A DNA stretch of 64,000 nucleotides from Bifidobacterium pluvialisilvae (GTDB lineage Bacteria; Actinomycetota; Actinomycetes; Actinomycetales; Bifidobacteriaceae): NCBI RefSeq assembly GCF_019331695.1, contig NZ_JAHBBI010000006.1, positions 62,001 through 126,000 on the forward strand, given 5' to 3'. A model generated the notes under the pieces. It was not told the DNA's origin, did no database searches, and saw only the letters and a program-made list of their open reading frames with translations. Position numbers and translations under genes: made by a program. This document shows positions 7,599 through 17,027 of the stretch, in pieces; positions within the stretch are counted from its first letter, which is position 1, and every line of letters begins with the position of its first letter.

Positions 7599-9029
7599 CT
7601 ATTCGCGTCCCACGCCGGCGTCGGCGACCGTGGTCAGATGGCCGAGGTGCGCGCGGACCTTCAGCATGGACGTGTACGTGCAGTAGATGCGCTTGGGGCG
7701 GCCGGCGTCCCTGGCGAGGAACGCGTCCACGGCGGCGTCGATGTCGGGGTTCACGTCGCCGACCGCGACCTCGTCGTAGCCGAGGCGCAGCGCCATGTCC
7801 CATGCGCGCACGCCGGAGACCATGCCGACGCCGGTGCCGCGCAGGCCGGTGAAGTCGACGTCCCACAGCCAGCTCATGTCGCGGCCGTCGGCGTATTCGT
7901 CGTTGATGACGATCATCGTGTCGTGGCCGGCCGGGTCGAACGACGTGAGCGACAGTCGGAAGCCCATCGGGTTCTTGACGAGGAGGAGTTCGACGTCCGT
8001 GCCGTTGACGTCGATGGATTCGCCGCGGCCGAACGCGGGCGTGACCTCGGCGACGGCGGCGATGAGGTCGTCGTCGGTCGGATGGATGTCCTTCGCGATG
8101 ACGCCGGACGCGTCGATGGCGTCGGCCGCGACCGCGCGGACGACGGCGAGCGCCGCGGCCGCGTTGAACAGGTTGTAGACGCCTTCGAGGCGCACGTTGG
8201 TGGAGTAGACGCGGCCGTCCATGAGGAAGTCGGCGTGATGGTCGCCGACCTTGGTGAGCGTCACGTCGGCGGGCAGGGCGTCGTTGGCAGGTCGGCCGGC
8301 GTCAGCGCCACCATCGCCGACGTCCGTCTTGTGCATGTCGTCGTCGGTGGGGAAGAACGAACGCAGGTCGTCGGAGAGTCCGAAATAATAGACGCCGGTA
8401 TGGTCGGGCACGACGTCGGCGAGGCGTGCGATGCGCGGGTCCTCGCGGTTGAGCACGACGGTGCCGGTCGTGGTCTCCGCCACGTGGCTGAGCAGGCGGG
8501 CGGTGTTGTCGATTTCGCCGAAGCGGTCGAGCTGGTCGCGCATCACGTTGAGCAGCAGCGCATAGCGCGGCCTGACCTGGCGGACGAAATGCACGGCGTA
8601 GGCCTCGTCGAGTTCGAGCACGGCGATGTCGGCGTCGAGCCGGCCGCCCATGGAGACCTCGGTGAGCAGCGCGGAGACGACGCCGCGCGTGAAGTTCGAT
8701 CCGGTGGGGTTGGTGAACACCCTGAGTCCGAGGCTGCGCAGCATGGAGGCGACCATGCGCGTGGTGGTGGTCTTGCCGTTGGTGCCGGAGACCAATACCA
8801 CGCCGAGCGGCAGCTGCGCGAGCGTGCGCGCGAGGAAGCCCGGATCCACCTGTTCCACGACCTTGCCGGGGAACGCGCTGCCGCCGTGCTTGAGCAGTCG
8901 CGACAGCGCGCGCACGCCCTTGCCTATGGCGGGCGTGGCGAACGCGTTCCACGGTTTGCGCGGGGCCGCGGTGCGCTTCACATCGACGTCGTCGGCCGCG
9001 AGTCCGGCCTGACCATTGCTTTTCACCAT
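7599..9029 (-). CDS. murT: Lipid II isoglutaminyl synthase, Mur-ligase subunit MurT
   Basis: 476 residues from the ATG at 9029, chosen because GGAAAGG lies just upstream; a 15-residue longer form is less likely. The ATP-binding GTNGKTTTTR lies at 82-91, the Mur ligase middle domain has LELDEA and NVMRDQLDRFGE, and a C-terminal MurT domain (DUF1727) follows. The middle region, where studied homologues carry a four-Cys zinc ribbon, has only an Asp/Gly/Ala-rich insert. The whole protein has a single Cys (RIYCTY). It sits between dnaB and gatD in a tight operon. Confidence 0.9.
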   Translation of the reverse strand: MVKSNGQAGLAADDVDVKRTAAPRKPWNAFATPAIGKGVRALSRLLKHGGSAFPGKVVEQVDPGFLARTLAQLPLGVVLVSGTNGKTTTTRMVASMLRSLGLRVFTNPTGSNFTRGVVSALLTEVSMGGRLDADIAVLELDEAYAVHFVRQVRPRYALLLNVMRDQLDRFGEIDNTARLLSHVAETTTGTVVLNREDPRIARLADVVPDHTGVYYFGLSDDLRSFFPTDDDMHKTDVGDGGADAGRPANDALPADVTLTKVGDHHADFLMDGRVYSTNVRLEGVYNLFNAAAALAVVRAVAADAIDASGVIAKDIHPTDDDLIAAVAEVTPAFGRGESIDVNGTDVELLLVKNPMGFRLSLTSFDPAGHDTMIVINDEYADGRDMSWLWDVDFTGLRGTGVGMVSGVRAWDMALRLGYDEVAVGDVNPDIDAAVDAFLARDAGRPKRIYCTYTSMLKVRAHLGHLTTVADAGVGRE

Positions 9030-9070
9030 CTCATGCCTTTCCGATTCGCCACCACCATAGCAAGCCGAGG

Positions 9071-10474
9071 TCACACGCCCTGCTGCATGTCCTGCGGCAT
9101 GTCCTGGAAGCGGGAGTTCGCGCCGAGGAACGCCAGGTTGAACGTGTCGGTCGGACCGTTGCGGTGCTTCGCCATGATGATGTCGGCCTCGCCCGGACGG
9201 TCCTCCTTGTCGTAGAAGTCGGGCCTGTGCACGAGGAACACCACGTCGGCGTCCTGCTCGATGGAGCCGGATTCTCGCAGGTCGGAGAGCTGCGGCTTCT
9301 TGTCGTTGCGCATCTCGGGGCCACGGTTGAGCTGCGAGAGGGCCACGACCGGCACCTCAAGCTCCTTGGCGAGCAGTTTCAGCGCTCGCGAGAATTCGGA
9401 GACCTCCTGCTGTCGGCTTTCGACGGCCTTGCCGGAGCTCATGAGCTGCAGGTAGTCGATGACGACGAGCTTGAGGTCGTTGGTCTGCTTGAGACGGCGG
9501 CATTTCGCGCGGATCTCCATGAGACTCATGTTGGGCGAGTCGTCGATGAACAGCGGCGCGTCCTTGAGCGTGCCCCAGAAGTTGTTGAGCGTGTTCCACC
9601 GTTCCGGTGTGATTTCGTCGGCGCGGCGCAGCGCGCCCAGCGGGATGTTGGTCTCGGCGGAGATGATGCGCTGCGCGAGTTCCGTCTTGCTCATCTCCAG
9701 GGAGAACACGACGGTGGTCAGATGCTCGTGGAGCGCCGCGTGCCGTGCGAAGTCGATGCCGAGCGTGGACTTGCCCATGGCGGGTCGGCCGGCCACGACG
9801 ATCATCTGGCCGGGCTGGAGGCCCTGCGTCACGTTGTCGATGTCGCGGAATCCGGTTTTGACGCCGGTGTTGATGAGGCCGTTCTGCAGGGCGTCGAGCT
9901 GGTTGAGGGCGTCTTCGACGACGGGTCCGATGGCCTGATAATCCTGCCGTACCTTGCCGACGCTCATCTCGTAGACCTCGGCCTGGGCGAGGTTCACGAT
10001 GTCCTCGGCCTGCGAGCCTTCGGCCGAGTATCCCATCTGCGCGATCTTCGTGCCGGCGGCGATCACGTTGCGCAGGATGGCGCGCTGATGCACGATGTCG
10101 GCGTAATACGTGGCGTTGGCGGCGGTGGGCACCGAGGCGACGAGGCTGTGCAGATAGTCCGCGCCGCCGACCTTGTCGAGGTTGCCTTCCTTGAGCAGTT
10201 CGTTGGCCACGAGCACCGCGTCCACCGGCTGCGAGGCGGAGAACAGGGTGATGATGGCGTCGTAGACGGTCTGGTGCTTCGGCTGGTAGAAGTCGGTGAC
10301 GTCGATCATCTGGCTGACTTCGCCGATGGCGTCCTTGCTCATGAGCATGCCGCCGAGCACGGCCATTTCGGCGTTGTCGTCGTGCGGTGGGATGCGGTCG
10401 AAGATGGGGTCGCGGTCGGCGTGCGATCCCCCGTCGCCGCCGCGTTCGTTCCTCTCAAACGTCTGTTCTGCCAT
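9071..10474 (-). CDS. dnaB: Replicative DNA helicase DnaB
   Basis: 467 residues. The N-terminal helical domain covers roughly 30-130 (PHDDNAEMAVLGGM), followed by a linker and the RecA-like motor with Walker A GRPAMGKST at 229-237. Walker B is LVVIDYLQLM, with LRESGSIEQDAD and the terminal GPTDTFNLAF typical of DnaB. It unwinds DNA at the replication fork. The start at MAEQTFERNE is preceded on the coding strand by TACCAT ending 7 nt before the ATG. No intein is seen. It is the first gene of a dnaB-murT-gatD operon; the upstream region carries a dense set of DnaA boxes. Confidence 0.95.
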   Translation of the reverse strand: MAEQTFERNERGGDGGSHADRDPIFDRIPPHDDNAEMAVLGGMLMSKDAIGEVSQMIDVTDFYQPKHQTVYDAIITLFSASQPVDAVLVANELLKEGNLDKVGGADYLHSLVASVPTAANATYYADIVHQRAILRNVIAAGTKIAQMGYSAEGSQAEDIVNLAQAEVYEMSVGKVRQDYQAIGPVVEDALNQLDALQNGLINTGVKTGFRDIDNVTQGLQPGQMIVVAGRPAMGKSTLGIDFARHAALHEHLTTVVFSLEMSKTELAQRIISAETNIPLGALRRADEITPERWNTLNNFWGTLKDAPLFIDDSPNMSLMEIRAKCRRLKQTNDLKLVVIDYLQLMSSGKAVESRQQEVSEFSRALKLLAKELEVPVVALSQLNRGPEMRNDKKPQLSDLRESGSIEQDADVVFLVHRPDFYDKEDRPGEADIIMAKHRNGPTDTFNLAFLGANSRFQDMPQDMQQGV

Positions 10475-10481
10475 GGTCCCG

Positions 10482-10487
10482 ATGGTA
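10482..10487 (-). promoter_or_regulatory. -10 box of probable leaderless dnaB promoter
   Basis: TACCAT on the minus strand, 7 nt from the dnaB ATG. Confidence 0.4.
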
Positions 10488-10743
10488 ATGCGGCCGCGGC
10501 GGTTCCATCGGCCGCCGCCGCATACCCACAAACGAACATCACACGACGCCGGCGTGGATGCCGGCGGATATCGTTGGATACGCCGCCGGATATCGCGAAT
10601 TCCCGGCACATGCACTTTTGCGGCATGCATGATTGTTGCCATGCAACGTAGTGGATGATGGATACGGCAGACATTTCATACTGCAAACAACGGTTCGGGG
10701 AGTGAACGATGCCGATGTTGTGTTTACCCTGCCGTAACTTCGT

Positions 10744-10889
10744 TGTGGAGAAATCCCCAGTCATACCCATGGTTATCCACATGATGTGGATAAAAAAGTT
10801 GAGTTATTCACATTTTAGGCGTGTTGCCGTGGATAACACCCGAAGTTTTCCACATACTGGGGATAACCATGTGGAAAACTTGGGGATAA
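10744..10889. promoter_or_regulatory. Cluster of DnaA boxes
   Basis: Within about 146 bp there are two perfect TTATCCACA boxes (10773-10781 plus, 10785-10793 minus). Seven more match with one mismatch: 10744-10752, 10804-10812, 10828-10836, 10846-10854, 10858-10866, 10870-10878 and 10881-10889. The local sequence is much more AT-rich than its surroundings. Such clusters mark replication origins, DnaA-titration sites or DnaA-controlled promoters. dnaA and dnaN are not in this window. It lies between divergent dnaB and the MATE gene. The rest of the 10475-11066 gap has only promoter-like sequence. Confidence 0.8.
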
Positions 10890-10912
10890 TCCACTGGGGA
10901 TGATTCGCTGAG

Positions 10913-10941
10913 TTGACAACTCACTACGTACCGTATATAGG
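10913..10941 (+). promoter_or_regulatory. Sigma-70 type promoter for MATE gene
   Basis: TTGACA at 10913-10918 and TATAGG at 10936-10941 with 17-bp spacing. It would give a leader of about 120 nt before the ATG at 11067. Confidence 0.55.
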
Positions 10942-11066
10942 ACAGCTACGCCAAAACCTAACATTATTCATGTTCGTTTTGATGGTCGTTGTTGCCAACT
11001 GATAAACCGTTATGGACAGCGATGAAGGAACAGGGACGAAGCAACCAGCATGATGAAGGAGACGGC

Positions 11067-12443
11067 ATGACGACGCAAGGCGAGACGGACGACGAAACGA
11101 CCCGCGACGATACGGCGAACGAGACGCGGGGCGCCACCGCACGCCGGCTCGCGGCATTGGCGATTCCGACGTTCGGCCAGCTCATCGCCGAGCCGACGTT
11201 CATCCTCATCGACACCGCCATCGTCGGGCATATCGGCGACGCGGCGCTTGCCGGGCTTTCCATCGGATCGACCATCATCCTCACGGCCGTGGGACTGTGC
11301 ATCTTCCTCGCCTATTCGACCACCGCGCAGGTGGCCCATCTGCTCGGGGCCGGACGGCGGCGCGAAGGATTGCAGGCCGGCATCGACGGACTCTGGTTGG
11401 CGCTGCTCATCGGCGTGGTATTGGGCATCGGCCTGTTCGCGGGCGCGGAACCGTTGTGCCGGGCGCTTGGCGGGCAGGGCGCGGTGCTCGACCAGGCCGT
11501 GCGGTATACGCGGGCCGTGGTGCTCGGCGCCCCCGGCATGTTGCTCGTGTACGCGGCGAACGGCATCTTCCGAGGATTGCAGAAGGTGCGAATCACCTTG
11601 GTGGCGGCAGTATCCGGTGCGGTGGTGAACACGGTGCTGGAGCTGCTGTTCGTCATCGTGTTCGGCTGGGGCATCACCGGTTCGGGCGCGGCCACACTGA
11701 TCGCACAATGGTTCATGGGGCTGTTTCTGGTGGTGCCGGCGGTGATGTGGTCTCGCGCCGATGGGGTGAGCCTACGGCCGCAATTGGCGGGAATCATGGC
11801 GGCGGGAGGCGACGGACTGCCGCTGTTCGTCCGCACGCTGGCCATCCGCGTGGCCATGGTGATGACGGTGGCGAGCGCCGCCCGCATGGGCACGCACGTG
11901 CTCGCCGGGTTCCAGGCTGTGAACTCGTCATGGAACTTCGCGATGAACGTGCTGGATTCCGTGGGCATCGCCGGCCAGACGCTGGTGGGTGCGGCGCTCG
12001 GTGCAAGGAATCGCCGCCGGGCGCGCGAGCTCACCCGGGCGACGGGTGCCGCGGGACTGGTCGTCGGCACCGTGCTCGGCCTGGCGTTCGCGGGCGTGGG
12101 CCTGTTCGCCGGGCGTTTCTTCTCCCCCAGTCCGGCGATTCAGCTGCTCACGGCCGTCGGCATGGTGACGATGGGCCTGTTCTTCCCGCTGCAGGGTTGG
12201 ATGATGGCGCTGGACGGCATTCTCATCGGCGCACGTGATTTCCGGTATCTTGCGGCCACGTGCACGGCCACGGCGGTCGTGTATGTGGCGGCGCTGTTCG
12301 CGGTCGTGCGGTTCGTGGTGCCGGCATTGCCCGGAGATGTGGCGCGCACGGCGGTGTTGTGGCTGGCGTTCAACGTGGTGCTCATGGGCGGGCGCGGCCT
12401 GGCGAACGGCCTACGCGCCCGCGGCACCGCGTGGATGCGGTGA
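11067..12443 (+). CDS. MATE-family efflux transporter (DinF/NorM-like)
   Basis: 458 residues with about 12 hydrophobic segments. The first contains LAIPTFGQLIAEPTFILIDTAIVG, typical of the MATE entry helix. The repeat-half similarity and the GAALGARNRRRAREL loop fit the DinF branch. MATE proteins export drugs or metabolites against Na+ or H+ gradients; the substrate is unknown. GAAGGAG 6 nt upstream fixes the start at MTTQGETDD; an Asp/Thr-rich cytoplasmic head of about 30 residues precedes the first span. Confidence 0.88.
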   Translation: MTTQGETDDETTRDDTANETRGATARRLAALAIPTFGQLIAEPTFILIDTAIVGHIGDAALAGLSIGSTIILTAVGLCIFLAYSTTAQVAHLLGAGRRREGLQAGIDGLWLALLIGVVLGIGLFAGAEPLCRALGGQGAVLDQAVRYTRAVVLGAPGMLLVYAANGIFRGLQKVRITLVAAVSGAVVNTVLELLFVIVFGWGITGSGAATLIAQWFMGLFLVVPAVMWSRADGVSLRPQLAGIMAAGGDGLPLFVRTLAIRVAMVMTVASAARMGTHVLAGFQAVNSSWNFAMNVLDSVGIAGQTLVGAALGARNRRRARELTRATGAAGLVVGTVLGLAFAGVGLFAGRFFSPSPAIQLLTAVGMVTMGLFFPLQGWMMALDGILIGARDFRYLAATCTATAVVYVAALFAVVRFVVPALPGDVARTAVLWLAFNVVLMGGRGLANGLRARGTAWMR

Positions 12444-12474
12444 GAGGGCGGTGGGTTTTTGAAATGTCCGGCCT

Positions 12475-12533
12475 ACTCCCCCGCCCCCGCTGGCGGGGGC
12501 TGGCCGCCGCAGGCGGACTGGGGGTGGTTGGAC
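12475..12533. repeat. CTCAGTCCGC-type hairpin repeat
   Basis: CTCCCCCGCCCCCGCTGGCGG is followed by GCTGGCCGCC, GCAGGCGGAC and TGGGGG. Two nested inverted repeats lie between the convergent MATE and glnD genes and may serve as a terminator. Confidence 0.7.
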
Positions 12534-12564
12534 ACCAACTCAGCTTCCCGGCCTGCTCCCCCGC

Positions 12565-14415
12565 CTAGGCCTTGTCTCTGGCCCGTACCGCGTCGGCGCG
12601 GGCGGCGGAGTACATGGCGCCGACGAGGGACGCCCGCCACTTCGACCACCCGTATTTCTTGGTGATCTGCTCGCCGGCCGTGGCGCCGAGCGATGAACCG
12701 TCGGCCCGCGTGAGGTCGAACAGCATGTCGAGCATGAGCGGGTCGTTGCCCAACCGTTCGGCCAGTTCGGCCGTGGCCGCCTCGTCGTCGGGGCTTTTCG
12801 TGGTGGCGAACTCGGAAAGCGTCAGATGCTCGCGTACGAGCGTCGTCACCATGGCGATGGTCTTCTCGTCGAACATCATGCGTTTCATGATGGCCGGCAC
12901 GTGGCGCGCGCCTTCGGCCGCATGGTCGCTGATGCGCGGCCGCTTGCCGATGTCGTGCAGGATGCCGGCCATGAGCAGCACGGTGTAGTGTTCGTCGTCG
13001 TAGCGTTCGCCGGTCGGCGCGGTGCGGCCGAGTCGCGACACCACTTCGACCATGTGCCGGTCGATGGTGTACCGGTGCGCGGCCGAGGCGGACGGACGGT
13101 TGCGGATGCCCAGCCATTCGGGGATGAGCCGTCCGGGGATGTCGACGAAGTCGAGCTCCTCCCACGTGCGCAGCAGCGCCGGCCCGGTGGCGAGCAGCCG
13201 GACGAATCGGTCGCGAGATTCGGGCAGCCATGCGGTGTCGCGCAATGCGCAGCGTTTGATGTTCGTCAACGTGCCGGGGGCGATGGGCAGGTCGTTTTCG
13301 GCGGCGGCCACGGCCACGCGCAGGGCGAGCGTGCGGTCCTTCGTCGGGTCGGCGCCGGGCGCGAGCACGGCCTCGCCCTCATGCTTGGCGACGCCCTGGG
13401 CGATGATGTCGAAGCGCGGGGCCTCGCGCCGTCCGCCGCCGCGCGGCTGGAAGATCTGGAAGAACGAGAACCGCGGCTGCTCATGGGTGAGCGAATGCGC
13501 GGCACGCGAAGCCGTGGAGTCGAGGGCGAACGCGATGCGGCGGCCGTATCGGGCGAGCACGGTCTGCATGTTCTCGATGGATTCGCCGTCGCGCTGGTCC
13601 GGGTCGGGAATCGTCGGGTCGCTCAGGCCCATCATCTTCGCCACCTTGACCTGATAGGCGGGCAACAGCATGTTGGTGTCCTTGTTGGCGGCCAGGTGGA
13701 TGCAGTCACGGGCGTCGAGCAGATGTTCGACGGCATCGTCGTAGCTGCCGTGCGGCCTGTCGGCCAGCCATGAGGTCGCCAATGCGGAGACGAGCACGGT
13801 GTCGCGCAGGCCGCCGCGCGCCTCCTTGATATCGGGCTGGTTCAGATACGGCAGTTGGCCGAACCGGTCGAAGCGTTCCTTGGCGGAGTCGGTGAGTTCG
13901 GGCAGTCGCTTGCGTGCGGCCTTGCGCCATCGTTCGAGAATCGAGTCGGCGGTCGCGCGGATGAGGTCGGTGTCGCCTGCGACGGGCAGCACGTCAAGCC
14001 AGCCCATCGCGGCGGGCAGGTCGGAGTCGGTCACGGCCTCGCACTGCTGCCGCGTACGGACGGAATGGTCGAGGTCGAGTCCGGAATCCCAGAGCGGATA
14101 CCAGAGCTTGTCGGCCAGTTTGGTCACGTTGGCGTCGGATATGGCGTGGGAGTCGTAGATGATGACGAGGTCGAGGTCGGAACAGGGGCCGATCTGGCGG
14201 CGGGCCAGCGATCCGACGGCAGCGAGTCCGACGCCGTGGTCGGGAGCGTCCGCACCCATGGATTCAAGGGCGTCGGACCAGAGCTGACGTAATGATTCGA
14301 GGACGATGTCGACGCGTTTGGCGCGTTTCTCCGCGCCGTTGCGGTATACGCCGTCGTCATCCGGCTGGCTGACGGCGACCAGTTTGGCTTTGAGACCATC
14401 CACTGCAGAGGTCAT
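12565..14415 (-). CDS. glnD: PII uridylyltransferase GlnD, short form without ACT domains
   Basis: 616 residues. The nucleotidyltransferase signature GSLARRQIGPCSDLDLVII begins at 68. The GlnD helical domain carries LPYLNQPDIKEARGGLRD (about 188-204). The HD phosphohydrolase motif HDIGKR is at 487-492. Only about 125 residues follow the HD motif, so the two C-terminal ACT domains that sense glutamine in the roughly 890-residue enterobacterial enzyme are missing. GlnD adds or removes UMP on PII Tyr51 according to nitrogen status. It is last in an amtB-glnK-glnD arrangement, separated from glnK by a 238-bp gap with two hairpins. Confidence 0.88.
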   Translation of the reverse strand: MTSAVDGLKAKLVAVSQPDDDGVYRNGAEKRAKRVDIVLESLRQLWSDALESMGADAPDHGVGLAAVGSLARRQIGPCSDLDLVIIYDSHAISDANVTKLADKLWYPLWDSGLDLDHSVRTRQQCEAVTDSDLPAAMGWLDVLPVAGDTDLIRATADSILERWRKAARKRLPELTDSAKERFDRFGQLPYLNQPDIKEARGGLRDTVLVSALATSWLADRPHGSYDDAVEHLLDARDCIHLAANKDTNMLLPAYQVKVAKMMGLSDPTIPDPDQRDGESIENMQTVLARYGRRIAFALDSTASRAAHSLTHEQPRFSFFQIFQPRGGGRREAPRFDIIAQGVAKHEGEAVLAPGADPTKDRTLALRVAVAAAENDLPIAPGTLTNIKRCALRDTAWLPESRDRFVRLLATGPALLRTWEELDFVDIPGRLIPEWLGIRNRPSASAAHRYTIDRHMVEVVSRLGRTAPTGERYDDEHYTVLLMAGILHDIGKRPRISDHAAEGARHVPAIMKRMMFDEKTIAMVTTLVREHLTLSEFATTKSPDDEAATAELAERLGNDPLMLDMLFDLTRADGSSLGATAGEQITKKYGWSKWRASLVGAMYSAARADAVRARDKA

Positions 14416-14486
14416 TATGTTGTCCGTTTCTTCTAGAAAAAATTTACGACGTTGTTGTCATCATCACGCCATCGGACCATGTCATC

Positions 14487-14536
14487 CACCCCCAGTCCGT
14501 CGTTCGACGGACAGCCCCCGCCAGCGGGGGCGGAGC
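14487..14536. repeat. CTCAGTCCGC-type hairpin repeat between glnK and glnD
   Basis: ACCCCCAGTCCGTCGTTCGACGGAC followed by AGCCCCCGCCAGCGGGGGC: two adjacent inverted repeats of the same family as at 12475 and 16939. Confidence 0.7.
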
Positions 14537-14565
14537 CGTGGACGATATGGTGGTCATACGACGAA

Positions 14566-14595
14566 GTCCCCGTGACGGCGAACCGTCGCGGGGAC
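14566..14595 (-). terminator. Hairpin after glnK
   Basis: GTCCCCGTGACGG / CCGTCGCGGGGAC arms with a CGAA loop and one mismatch, about 60 nt beyond the glnK stop. No clear T-run, so it may attenuate rather than fully stop transcription into glnD. Confidence 0.5.
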
Positions 14596-14653
14596 CTTGT
14601 CATCAAATGCCATCGATCAGAACGACCGGAATGGAATCCGGACGATCCGATAA

Positions 14654-16280
<1,627 letters not shown>

Positions 16281-16650
16281 GAAACCCTCCCTCTCTCTTG
16301 TATCTATCTGTCCGTTATTCGTAAATTCGGTTCCGTCAACGGCGAAACCATCGTCTGTATGAAACGACGCTCGCATTACCCCAGCAATTACGTCGTGTTA
16401 CGGAGGTGTTAACCGACAACGGAACCGTTACATCGTTCCGTTGCGTTTTCAGGAAGTTTTTTCGGCCGAAAACGTTGGAATTCGTACGAGGGAGGATAAT
16501 GTTCGACCCCGTCGCGGCGATGACGCCGCGCACGGGGTCGCGAATTCACATTGGTTCACAATATGACATCCAAAGGATGTCCATATACCGAAATCATCCG
16601 AACGATGCCTGATTGCAGTCATCCCAGACGAAGGCCATAGGCACCGTTTT
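16281..16650. other. Upstream region of amtB, no gene
   Basis: This AT-richer stretch contains repeated GTTAC/GTTAAC words (around 16395-16435: GTTACGGAGGTGTTAACC, then GGAACCGTTAC). They loosely resemble the spaced half-sites of actinobacterial nitrogen regulators. No site can be assigned with certainty, and no reading frame with coding character was seen. Confidence 0.3.
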
Positions 16651-16871
16651 TGTCATCCTGAGCGAAGGCAACCAGCACTGTTTTTGTCATCCTGAGCGAA
16701 GGCCGCAGGCACCCTCTTGTCATCCTGAGCGAAGGCCGCGGGCACCTTCTTGTCATCCTGAGCGAAGGCCGCAGGCCGGAGTCGAAGGATCCCAAACCCG
16801 CACCAGGATTCTTCGACTCGGCTCCGCCTCGCTCAGAATGACAATCGCGGTCCGCCTCGCTCAGAATGACA
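16651..16871. repeat. TGTCATCCTGAGCG-type intergenic repeat array
   Basis: Four head copies (TGTCATCCTGAGCGAAGG) and two inverted tail copies (GCCTCGCTCAGAATGACA) surround GAAGGATCC...GGATTCTTCGACTCGGC. The inner copies can pair into a long hairpin; the outer ones are tandem duplicates of the head. Confidence 0.8.
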
Positions 16872-16879
16872 GCCGGGAA

Positions 16880-17027
16880 CTGAGGGGGTCTCCTCAGGAG
16901 CGGCGACCTCTCATCCGAGAATGCCGCTTTCCATCCCGGCTCCCCCTGCCGCCAGGGGGAGCTGTCCGCGCAGCGGACTGAGGGGGTCGCCTCAGCAGCA
17001 AAAACCTCTCATCCGAGAATGCCGTCC
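16880..17027. repeat. Tandem duplication that includes the 3' end of ftsY
   Basis: Positions 16880-16928 and 16979-17027 are near-identical: CTGAGGGGGTC, CCTCAG, then ACCTCTCATCCGAGAATGCCG. The right copy contains the true ftsY stop region. Between them (16939-16987) lies a CTCCCCCTGCCGCCAGGGGGAG / CTGTCCGC...GCGGACTGAGGGGG hairpin repeat. Confidence 0.75.

Noticed and set aside
10744-10889. Calling the DnaA-box cluster oriC
   Set aside because: No dnaA, dnaN or recF in the window and no genome-wide skew available, so only a DnaA-box cluster is claimed.
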